From the NCBI GenBank assembly GCA_022071945.1, contig JAJVIN010000067.1, positions 1 to 32,980 of the forward strand: DNA of 32,980 bases. Reading direction: 5' to 3'. The position numbers and the translations under genes are program-made. The notes beneath the pieces were generated by a model, which was given only the letters and a program-made list of their open reading frames with translations, made no database searches and was not told the DNA's origin. Of the stretch, positions 23,856 through 31,061 are shown in pieces. The stretch comes from Thermoanaerobaculia bacterium (GTDB lineage: Bacteria > Acidobacteriota > Thermoanaerobaculia > UBA5066). How positions within the stretch are numbered: the stretch's first letter is position 1; every line of letters begins with the position of its first letter.

Positions 23856-23947
23856 CGGTCCGACTCGCCGGCGAGCAGTCGTCTTGCCCTGTATGCGACC
23901 ACCGGGTTCTCGTGAGAGCCGAGCAAGTCCACGAGGGGCATGTTCAT
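23834..23947 (-). pseudogene. Truncated reading frame beginning MNMPLVDLLGSHENPVVAYR
   Basis: A 37-codon frame starts at an ATG 54 bases after the methyltransferase stop. Its first 27 residues look like a real protein start (continuing ARRLLAGES), with a HEAT- or squalene-cyclase-like flavour (SHENPVVAYRARRLL). It then runs into BNR-coding sequence in another frame and stops. I interpret it as the 5' stub of a gene once co-transcribed with the methyltransferase and cut by a rearrangement at about 23855-23870. The family is not certain. Confidence 0.5.
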
Positions 23948-24001
23948 GCCAGCGAGCCTTATGCCCCGGCGGTATCGAAGCGCGGCGGAGCCTCGGTCAC
24001 C

Positions 24002-24790
24002 TCACCCTCGCTCACCGGGGACCGGACGCATTCCGAGGAACACCTCGTGCCCGGTGTCGCTGGACGAGTTGTGTTCGAACGGGACCGCGAGCGGCTCGAA
24101 TCCGGCGGCAGCGATCGACTCCAGCCAGACGGTCCTGGGGAACAATCCCATCAAGTGGCGATCATGAATGACCTCGACGGCACCGCCCTCACTCCGGAGC
24201 ATGTATGCCATGTCCGTCACGTAGGTTTCGTGGCTCGACTCGGGGATCCACCGCCACTCCAGGAACCGCAAGCCTCGCGAACCCACGTCGCTGCCGCCGG
24301 TCTCGGTGCCCGGCTCGAACGTTTCCGCGACGAAGTCCGGCTGGAACAGCGCGACCCCGCCCGGCGCGGTGTGCTCGAACGCCGTGGCCATGGTGGACTG
24401 GAGGTCGGCGCGCGACGCCATGTAGCAAACCGCGTCATGAACGAGGACGCAGTCGAAGACGCGCCCGAGCCTGATCGACCGCATGTCACCCTGGACATGC
24501 TCGCACCCGGGATTGAGGCGGCGGCTCACCTCGAGCATCGCGGGCGCGATGTCAACGAGCGTGCACGCCAGCGTGGCCGACAGGTGCGCGGCGTTGTGGC
24601 CCCCGCCGCTCCCAAGATCGAGGAGCGTCCGAGGCGGCCGCCGGCAGTGGGTAACGAAGAGGCGCTGGTAGAAGGCGGCCTCCTCGACGTAGTCGCCCGC
24701 TGGGGTCAGCAGCGGGTACCAGTCCGCGAGGTCGCGGTAGAGCCGAGGCTGGGCTTCGGGTGAATTCTCAGGGCCGAACAGCAGGTTCAT
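24002..24790 (-). CDS. SAM-dependent class I methyltransferase
   Basis: This 262-residue protein has a Rossmann-type methyltransferase core: motif I LLDLGSGGGHNA (about 56-67), an acidic strand end LVDIAP, motif near 94 GDMRSIRLGRVFDCVLVHDA, and post-motif region TAPGGVALFQPDFV. A long C-terminal half (ETYVTDMAYMLR, VEVIHDRHLMGLFP) is typical of small-molecule methyltransferases related to UbiE/Methyltransf_25. The acceptor is unknown. The start is uncertain: ATG at 24790 or GTG at 24796, neither with a good ribosome binding site. A truncated frame follows 54 bases downstream. It is the only intact non-IS gene between the two direct repeats. Confidence 0.82.
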   Translation of the reverse strand: MNLLFGPENSPEAQPRLYRDLADWYPLLTPAGDYVEEAAFYQRLFVTHCRRPPRTLLDLGSGGGHNAAHLSATLACTLVDIAPAMLEVSRRLNPGCEHVQGDMRSIRLGRVFDCVLVHDAVCYMASRADLQSTMATAFEHTAPGGVALFQPDFVAETFEPGTETGGSDVGSRGLRFLEWRWIPESSHETYVTDMAYMLRSEGGAVEVIHDRHLMGLFPRTVWLESIAAAGFEPLAVPFEHNSSSDTGHEVFLGMRPVPGERG

Positions 24791-24796
24791 GAGCAC

Positions 24797-25010
24797 GGCG
24801 ATGGGCCTGTCGGGGCGGCCGGGTTCTCTCTCGCCCCGAGGTGCGGACGGTCACTCTCCCGCTGATGACAGCAGCGATGGAACTGGCGGTCGAGGACGAG
24901 ACCAAGGACACCGTACGTCGAGGGCGGCAACCGCATGACATCCTCCGTGCTCTGAAAAGCGATGATACGGCGTTCGACGCCCGACTTGGCAGTTGCCGAG
25001 GTCGAAATGT
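24797..25010. other. Intergenic region between methyltransferase and pseudogene copy
   Basis: No supported gene. A 61-codon plus-strand frame (24841-25026) is open but runs into the duplicated region out of phase with the peptidase frame and has no ribosome binding site or recognisable motif. Confidence 0.45.
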
Positions 25011-25502
25011 CCGACCGAAGTCTTGATGATCAGCCTGCGCCGTGAGTACCTTCCGAAAGCGTTTCCGGTGCGCATGAACCGTGGCAACGACCGGCACCGC
25101 TAGGGGGTCAGCCGTCCCCTCAAGTTGGGGACACCGTGGCGCGGAGGGAACTGTGGCGGGATGGAGGACGGCAAACTCATCAAGGCGAAGGCCACTGGCG
25201 TCTACCTGGATGCGGCCCGGCCCTACGAGAAGAAGCTGGGCGATGCTCTGTTCCGCTGGTTCCTCTTGTACCGAATGTCTCTGGGCATCGATTTCATCGT
25301 CTGGAACAACGAGAAGTCGACGCCGACCGGGACAATCAGGAAGTACCACGCGACCAAGAACACGCGGTCAGGCAGGCACGAAGACCACCTTCACATCGAG
25401 TTCAGGTCCCAGACCGGCGATCGAGATCACTCCGACGTTCTGAAGATCGTCATTGGCGAGGTCGGGGTGGCTCTCGGAGAGCCACTCCCGCCGAACCTGT
25501 GA
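25011..25502 (+). pseudogene. Decayed second copy of the LAS-type peptidase-like gene
   Basis: Collinear with the gene at 20958 from its residue 9 to the end. The original start region is absent. The codon for Trp39 is now TAG (25101-25103), and the proposed zinc ligand His55 is Asn (GGNCGG instead of GGHCGG). The C-terminal HEDHLHIEF is kept. A TTG-started remainder (25125-25502) could be translated, but it would lack the N-terminus and one ligand. No frameshift separates the copies, so most change has been by substitution. Confidence 0.85.
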
Positions 25503-25548
25503 CCATCAGCCTCAGCGGCCTGGACTCGGGGCGCAGCACCGAGACAGA
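25011..25548 (+). repeat. Direct repeat, copy 2
   Basis: Partner of 20982-21519, same orientation, offset 4,029 bases. Similarity extends past the stop through GACTCGGGGCGCAGCACCGAGA and fades near 25548. The 5' border coincides with loss of the original start codon. Confidence 0.9.
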
Positions 25549-25775
25549 CCGAATCCGCGACGGCTCGACCCGCGAGCCAGAGCGTTTTGGTGTCCACGGC
25601 GCGGAAGCCACCGCCGTGAGGGGGAGTCAAGCCGCCACCAGGAATACACGCTGGCCGAGCCGAGGGGCATGGTGGCGGTCGATCCGGGAGATCCGGCCCG
25701 GATTCGACAGAAAACCCGCCCCCAAGGTAACCCGAACGCCCGATTCGGATGTCAAATAAGGGTTGGAGGTCCCCG
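25549..25775. other. Leader of the 952-aa exported protein gene
   Basis: No gene. A 7-bp inverted repeat (CACGGCG at 25595-25601, CGCCGTG at 25612-25618) may form a stem. TTGGAGG ends six bases before the ATG at 25776 and fixes that start. No convincing promoter boxes. Confidence 0.45.
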
Positions 25776-28634
25776 ATGTCTGCACCTCTGGGCCCGCTCT
25801 GGCGGGCCGCGGTCGTTTCCCTCCTGTTCCTTGCTGTCCATGCCGGTGCCAGAACGGTGGATGGCGTCAGCGCTCTTCCTGGTGAACCCGGTCGAGACGT
25901 GCTTAAGTTCTCGGAAGGGGGGCACACCGACTATGGCGACTGGACGGCGTTCGTCGCCGCTTCCCCCCAGTCCTGGACCCCGGGCGCCGCGTTCTCGCTG
26001 AGGGCCACTCTCTTGCTGGGCCCCGACCACATCGCGGCCATGCAGAGAGCCGGGATCAAGGTGGACGCACTCCTTTTGCTCCTGACGGCCGAGAGGTCCT
26101 TCGACTCCACTGGCTGGCTTCGGCTGCCCAGCGACGAGCGAATGTCGACCCTCTTGACGCCAACCAGCCTCGCGATCGAGGGTGGAGTTCAGGGGGCCGT
26201 CACCCCGAGGTTCGGCTACCCGTTCGGAACACCGCTGGATGAACTCGTCACAGTGCCTCTCGCTTCGCTCCAGTCCGTGCAAGACGGCAAGAGAGCCCAG
26301 TTCGAGATCCAGACGCGCCTGCCCGCGACGCTTCCTCCCGGTCTCTACAGGCTGAGACTCGACTGGGGGGTGAAGGCGGGAGCCCGGCGAACGAACCTCA
26401 ACGGCGGGACCTTTGCCGTCCGCCCCTTCTCCGATCAGGCGGGAACCCGGAGTTACCACTACTCCCCGGTGTTCCCTGCCAGCGGACCCGATTCCTCCGG
26501 GAAGGAGATCGACGCCGAGTCGATCCAGCCACGGATTCCGTGGGTTCTCCTCGCCGCTTACAACTCTAATGGATACCGCGGGGTCGTTGCGGAGGAAGAC
26601 CGGCATCGATTCGCCCTATCGGACCGCAACATCATTCCCGACGAAGTCATCCTCCCCTTGTACGACGAACGCGGGAACAAGATCGCGTACTCTCTCGAAC
26701 CCCGGTTCCCCGCCGATTCCATAGACCCGCTTTCGAACATTCAGTGGGACTACTCGACCGGCGAAATGACTCTCGACATCACGGGACCGGATGGGACCTC
26801 CGTGCGAGCCGGAACGAGGCCGTTCGTCGCGAAATCCGCCAACGGCGCCACCACCAAGCACGCTTCGTTCACTGCCTGGAAGCCCGCCGGGTACGGCAAG
26901 TACGTCGTGACGGCTCGCGGCTGGATCGCCGACACCAGCGGCCGCCGGTACGAGGGAGGCGGCACCTACTCGTTCTGGATCGCGAAACGGATGACGATGG
27001 CAACGGCGACGTTCCAGGGAATGCCGTACCCGGTCGGGAGCCGCTACGGGCGCGACATCGGGTTCGCTCCCGCGGTGCCGGCCAAGGTCGAGGTGACGGC
27101 CTCCCTCTTCGTCAACTCCGATCCGCTGAACGTGAAGTCGGTTTCTTACTCCGGCATCGCCACGGCCGGAGGCCTCTTCGGGGCCGCCCAGGGGATGAAG
27201 GCCCTTTCTCTCGACGCCCCGGGCGAGTACCACGCCCGGATCCTGGCCACGTACACGGATCCCGAGGGACACCTCTGGGTTTGCGCAATGAGGCACGCGG
27301 GCGTCGTCTACTCCGATGACTCGCCGGTGGAAGCCCACGGAAAGAAGATCCTTGTGAAGGGGAAGTTCGTCGAGCGGGGGGAGACGGGGTTCGAGGGTTA
27401 CATCGAGGCGAACGGAACGAAACATCTCGCCCACATCACGTTCCCGTATGTCCCGGGTGACGTGCTCCTCATCGCGTCGGAGGGCCAGGGTTCAAACAAG
27501 ATCGAGCCGGTGCTCACGTATTCGGTGAAGGGGACGGAGGAGGCCTGGGACCCCAGGCTCGCGGGTGTCGGCATCTCGAATCTCTCGATCAAGACCTCCA
27601 ACGGGCTCTCACCGCACCTGTTTCCGGAATACATAACGGACGTCGAGTACTACTACGGGGCGGCGCCGAGGCCCGGCTTCATGTCGCGTTTCCTCGTTGG
27701 CGAGAGCACAGTCCGCGCCCCCTACTGGCCAACCAGTCCGAATGCGTTCGGGGGACAGATCGGGGCATCCGCCAACGGTGACCTGCCCGGGGACATCTAC
27801 CGGCTTCTGGGTGGGGTCGTGCTGCGGCGATCGGGGAAAGAGCCGATGTACGCGGGGTACATTGCCAGCGCCTTCCTGCTGCCCAGAGGAACGAACAACA
27901 ACCGAGTCGTGGCACCTGGATCCGAGGACCTGACCGGGGCCACGGGAGAGAAAGCGCGCTTCTTCCTCGTGGGCTTACGCCCCGGCATGACGTACGAACA
28001 GGGCGCGCTCTTCGCCCCCGCGGTTCAGGTGGATCCCATCCTGCCAGCCGGGGTCCGTTTCGTGCTCACGTTCCCGGATGGCCGAACGCGGACCGCCGAG
28101 GGTACCGCCGACAAGTTCGGGTACTTCGCCGGAGCGGAGAAGTGGCCGCTGGACACTCCTGGCGTCTACCGCTACACGCTCGAGGCGAGTTGGGGATCCC
28201 ACAGAGGGGTCATGCCGGGACTGCCCGCGACCGGAGGTGTCTTCTACGTACTCGCCAAGGAACGCCCTTCGGGGGCCCCGGGTCTCGTCCTCGACCTCGC
28301 CGGCCAGTCCACGTTCCAACCTTCAGCCGGAGTCGTGATCAGTGGGACGAGCACGGCGAAGGAGGTTCACTTCAGTCTGATCACGCCGGGAGCCGTCATC
28401 GCCATCGGCAGCCTGCCCGTCGAGAACGGCCGCTTTCGTTATTCGCTCGATCCCGCAGCGATCCACGCATCGGTGCCCATCTACGACATCGTCAACGCGG
28501 CCACGGGCAAGCCTGAGATCGGCCGCCTCCTCCATCTCACCTTTTTCTCGGAGGAGCGACCCCCCGGCGGCACGGTGTTTCACGACATGGCCCGGGTGAT
28601 CATCAGGGGAAACACGGTCATCGCGACGCGCTGA
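25776..28634 (+). CDS. Large exported protein of unknown function (952 aa)
   Basis: I do not recognise this protein. It begins with a signal peptide (MSAPLGPLWRAAVVSLLFLAVHAGA) and has no later membrane anchor or sorting signal. The body looks beta-rich, with repeated edge-strand phrases such as PPGLYRLRLDWGV, GKYVVTARGWI, PGEYHARILATYTD and PGVYRYTLEASWG; these resemble Ig/FnIII-like or carbohydrate-binding sandwich domains, perhaps four or five in series. Cysteine is very rare (one WVCAM), unusual for an exported protein of this size that would need stabilising. The ATG at 25776 is preferred over one nine codons upstream because GGAGG is ideally spaced. It is monocistronic. A transport, adhesion or polysaccharide role is possible but unproven. 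Confidence 0.75.
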   Translation: MSAPLGPLWRAAVVSLLFLAVHAGARTVDGVSALPGEPGRDVLKFSEGGHTDYGDWTAFVAASPQSWTPGAAFSLRATLLLGPDHIAAMQRAGIKVDALLLLLTAERSFDSTGWLRLPSDERMSTLLTPTSLAIEGGVQGAVTPRFGYPFGTPLDELVTVPLASLQSVQDGKRAQFEIQTRLPATLPPGLYRLRLDWGVKAGARRTNLNGGTFAVRPFSDQAGTRSYHYSPVFPASGPDSSGKEIDAESIQPRIPWVLLAAYNSNGYRGVVAEEDRHRFALSDRNIIPDEVILPLYDERGNKIAYSLEPRFPADSIDPLSNIQWDYSTGEMTLDITGPDGTSVRAGTRPFVAKSANGATTKHASFTAWKPAGYGKYVVTARGWIADTSGRRYEGGGTYSFWIAKRMTMATATFQGMPYPVGSRYGRDIGFAPAVPAKVEVTASLFVNSDPLNVKSVSYSGIATAGGLFGAAQGMKALSLDAPGEYHARILATYTDPEGHLWVCAMRHAGVVYSDDSPVEAHGKKILVKGKFVERGETGFEGYIEANGTKHLAHITFPYVPGDVLLIASEGQGSNKIEPVLTYSVKGTEEAWDPRLAGVGISNLSIKTSNGLSPHLFPEYITDVEYYYGAAPRPGFMSRFLVGESTVRAPYWPTSPNAFGGQIGASANGDLPGDIYRLLGGVVLRRSGKEPMYAGYIASAFLLPRGTNNNRVVAPGSEDLTGATGEKARFFLVGLRPGMTYEQGALFAPAVQVDPILPAGVRFVLTFPDGRTRTAEGTADKFGYFAGAEKWPLDTPGVYRYTLEASWGSHRGVMPGLPATGGVFYVLAKERPSGAPGLVLDLAGQSTFQPSAGVVISGTSTAKEVHFSLITPGAVIAIGSLPVENGRFRYSLDPAAIHASVPIYDIVNAATGKPEIGRLLHLTFFSEERPPGGTVFHDMARVIIRGNTVIATR

Positions 28635-28963
28635 ACAGGGTCAGTACTCGATCTGCGGCACAAGCGGCGGCGAACTGCCGCCGGAACATCCCGGAGGACT
28701 TCTCGCCAGCGAAGGGCCCGCTCCGCACGGCCTGCGGCGCGACTCTCCCAGGCGAGTGCTGCCGCCAGACCAACTCGTTTGGCCCCCATCTCGCCCCCCT
28801 GTAATCCGACCGGACCAGAGAAAAAGCAGATGCACGTGAGCACCGGGGTGGAGCTCGGCACCCGCGATACTTGTCTGGCGCGATTCGCGGACGAGACGGC
28901 CCCGGGGTTCGCCCGTGGAAGGCGTCGTTCCTTCCGCCCCCAGGTCCCGCGGCGAAGCCGTCC
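28635..28963. other. Intergenic region with one GC-rich stem
   Basis: No gene is visible in about 330 bases. A 7-bp stem with a 5-base loop (CGGCGGC at 28665-28671, GCCGCCG at 28677-28683) starts 31 bases after the preceding stop and may act as a terminator, although no T-tract follows. Confidence 0.5.
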
Positions 28964-29437
28964 ATGACGATTGCTCCCGGCACCCGCCTTGGCCCCTACG
29001 AGATCACGGCCCCGCTCGGCGAAGGCGGAATGGGAGTGGTCTGAATCTCCCCCGACGGAAAACTCGTGGCCTTTCTCGATATGAAGACCTGGGAGATCTT
29101 TGTACGGCCGATCGACGGCGCCGGCATGATCCAGGTGACCAACGCCAAGGGATGGTCACCGTCGTGGAGCGCCGACGGCCGCCGGCTCTTCTGGGGCTGG
29201 GGTCATCAGCTCGCCTACGCCGAACTCGACGCGGCCGGAGGGCTGATCGTCACAGCGCGGAATACAGTCACCTCGCTTCCGTTCGAAGCGACGCCCTGCG
29301 ATCTTGTTCCCGGCGGCGAGACTTTCGTCTGTCTCGCCCCGGACCGTACGGGCTCCGAGGTGCTGGTGGTGGCCCACTGGACCCATGAGGTCCGTCGCCT
29401 TCTTCGCCGTGTAGCGTCGACGGAGGCCGCGCGATGA
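28964..29437 (+). pseudogene. Remnant of a Ser/Thr protein kinase with C-terminal WD40/TolB-type propeller
   Basis: The first 26 codons encode the classic N-terminus of bacterial Hanks-type kinases: TRLGPYEITAPLGEGGMGVV, the glycine-rich ATP loop. A TGA (29042-29044) then interrupts, and the same frame continues at once with ISPDGKLVAFLDMKTWEIF, KGWSPSWSADGRRLFWGWG and PGGETFVCLA, the WD40/TolB-like propeller end of the same kind of protein. The catalytic kinase domain (Lys, HRD, DFG) and most of the propeller are missing, so an internal deletion of several hundred codons joined the two ends in frame. This architecture is very common in Acidobacteriota, hence the taxonomic hint. Confidence 0.85.
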
Positions 29438-29510
29438 GCCTCGGGTTGCAGCGAGGGAACGCGCCCAGACGAGATAGCCGGATTTCCGGATCGAATCGAA
29501 GGGCGGGTAG

Positions 29511-29945
29511 GAAACCTCCCTCGGCATCATCATCAACTCCGACCTACCGCGGCGCGAGTACACGGGTTTGTACTCGTCACTCGCCTGGCGTCTGGGCAGC
29601 TTGAATATCAACGCGTGCTGGACTTGGTCCCACACGATCGGAGATCTTGTGGGGGACGCCGGCGCAGCCAGCGGTCGCCTGGCCGAGTTTCAGAACTGCC
29701 CCGAGTACATAGACAGGAAGTGGAACAGTCCCGTGGGGGATCTGCCGCAAGACCAGCGTGACCGCGTCCGGCTCCTCGCTACATACGACTGGAAGTTCGG
29801 TCCTGTCGGGGTCACTCCAGGCCTGGTGCAGGCCTGGGACACCGGAACGGCCTACAGCGCCGTGGGGAGTATTGCCACTCAGCCCTATGTCACGAACCCG
29901 GGTTACACAACCCCACCTTCGCGGGTCTCTTGGTTTTACGCGCGT
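29511..29945 (+). pseudogene. TonB-dependent receptor (Oar-like) fragment
   Basis: From 29511 (just after an in-frame TAG) one frame encodes part of an outer-membrane beta-barrel: REYTGLYSSLAWRLGSLNIN, WTWSHTIGD, LPQDQRDRVRLLATYDWKFG, GTAYSAVGSIATQPYVTNPG and YTTPPSRVSWFY. These phrases match the C-terminal barrel region of Oar-like TonB-dependent receptors. The plug, the N-terminal domain and the final strand with a C-terminal aromatic are missing. The frame runs on into the next gene without a stop, which makes a misleading long reading frame. Confidence 0.75.
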
Positions 29946-30005
29946 ATTTCCTGCAGTGACGCGCTGGGTCTTGCATCGCGAGAAGGCCGCGCCGATGATG
30001 GACCG

Positions 30006-30617
30006 GTGACGAGTGAGCCGCTCCGGACGTCGGTTGCACCGGTCGTTCCCCTCGACCGGCACGTGGAGGGCCACCTTCGGTTCATCCGCGAGACGATGGA
30101 AAAGGCATCCGCCTTCACCGCGATTTCGGGGACGGGCCAGGTGGCGGCGGGGCTCACGGCCCTCCTCGCCGCGTACGTGGCCTCGCGCCAGGCCTCGCCC
30201 GTGGGGTGGCTCCTCGTCTGGCTTGTCGAGGGTCTGGTGGCCGGCAGCATCTCCGGCGCCGCGCTCCTCTCCAAGGCTTCCCGGACGAACACCTCCCTGC
30301 GCAGCGGCCCGGGCCGCCGGTTTCTCTTCAACTTCCTGCCTCCGATGTTCGCCGGAGCCGCTCTGACAGCGGTCTTCGCTCGGGCTGGCCTTTACGATCT
30401 TCTGCCCGGGAGCTGGCTGCTGCTGTTCGGGACGGGTGTCGTGACGGCCGGAGCATTCTCGGTCCGAATCGTTCCGGCGATGGGTCTCTGCTTCATGGCT
30501 CTCGGCGCCGTCGCGCTCTGGCTGCCCCTGGCAACGGCGAACGTCTTTCTGGCCGCCGGGTTCGGAGGGCTTCTCATCGGCTTCGGCGTGAGGATCGCCC
30601 AGAGGTACGGGGGCTGA
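30006..30617 (+). CDS. Small polytopic membrane protein paired with a winged-helix regulator
   Basis: This 203-residue protein has a cytoplasmic-looking N-terminus containing DRHVEGHLRFIRETMEKASAFTAISG, then about six hydrophobic segments (from residue 45 to the end). The phrase LRFIRETME...FTA followed by GxG marks a family of uncharacterised membrane proteins encoded next to a small winged-helix regulator in Acidobacteriota and other phyla. Start GTG at 30006 is chosen because it lies before the conserved block; the ribosome binding site is weak, and an ATG at 30096 is too late for the family pattern. Function is unknown. It ends two bases before the regulator start. Confidence 0.65.
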   Translation: MTSEPLRTSVAPVVPLDRHVEGHLRFIRETMEKASAFTAISGTGQVAAGLTALLAAYVASRQASPVGWLLVWLVEGLVAGSISGAALLSKASRTNTSLRSGPGRRFLFNFLPPMFAGAALTAVFARAGLYDLLPGSWLLLFGTGVVTAGAFSVRIVPAMGLCFMALGAVALWLPLATANVFLAAGFGGLLIGFGVRIAQRYGG

Positions 30618-30619
30618 GG

Positions 30620-30997
30620 GTGGCGACGAAGCGGCAGCCAGCGGCAGGCAGGCCGGCGAGCGAGCCCCGAAAGCCGGTCGACGTCCGGAAGGTCGCGGAG
30701 ACTCCCCAGAGGCTCGACCGTCTGATCCACGATCGGGCGCGTCTCGGGATCGTCAGCGCCCTGGCGGCGCAGTCCCCGCTCTCGTTCAGCGAGCTGAAGT
30801 CCTTCCTGGAGATGACGGATGGCAACCTGAGCGTGCACGCCCGCAAGCTCGAGGAGGCCGGCTACATCGCCTGCGAGAAGGGCTTCGAGGGACGTGTCCC
30901 GCGGACGGAGTTCTCCCTGACCGGAGAAGGGCGGAGGGCGCTCCAGACCTACCTGGACCACATGGAGTCGCTCATCAAGGCGATGAAGAAGGGGTGA
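30620..30997 (+). CDS. Winged-helix (MarR/PadR-like, HTH_34 type) transcription regulator
   Basis: This 125-residue DNA-binding protein has a basic N-terminal tail and a winged helix in residues about 37-110: LDRLIHDRARLGIVSALAAQ, then LSFSELKSFLEMTDGNLSVH as the helix-turn-helix, and FEGRVPRTEFSLTGEGRRAL as the wing. The C-terminal helix (YLDHMESLIKAMKK) likely dimerises. It follows the membrane-protein gene by two bases, so the pair is an operon. The palindrome at 31029-31045, directly after this gene, is its most likely binding site and overlaps the promoter of the radical SAM gene. The ligand is unknown. Confidence 0.82.
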   Translation: MATKRQPAAGRPASEPRKPVDVRKVAETPQRLDRLIHDRARLGIVSALAAQSPLSFSELKSFLEMTDGNLSVHARKLEEAGYIACEKGFEGRVPRTEFSLTGEGRRALQTYLDHMESLIKAMKKG

Positions 30998-31025
30998 GGC
31001 CCTCCTCCCTCTCACCTGACCGGGC

Positions 31026-31053
31026 TTGACTTTGCAGCGCAAAGTACTTTAGG
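31026..31053 (+). promoter_or_regulatory. Promoter of the radical SAM gene
   Basis: TTGACT (31026-31031) and TTTAGG (31048-31053) lie 16 bases apart. Transcription would start near 31060, only about two bases before the GTG at 31062, so the message may be leaderless or translation may begin later, at the ATG at 31089. Confidence 0.6.
31029..31045. promoter_or_regulatory. Palindromic operator ACTTTGC-AGC-GCAAAGT
   Basis: Perfect 7-bp arms with a 3-base spacer, lying on the -35 box and spacer of the radical SAM promoter. ACTTTG/CAAAGT half-sites are often seen near this type of winged-helix regulator. The regulator gene ends 31 bases upstream. Confidence 0.75.
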
Positions 31054-31061
31054 CTTCATCC

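Noticed and set aside
24841-25026. 61-codon plus-strand gene
   Set aside because: No ribosome binding site, no motif, and it ends inside the duplicated segment out of phase with the peptidase frame.
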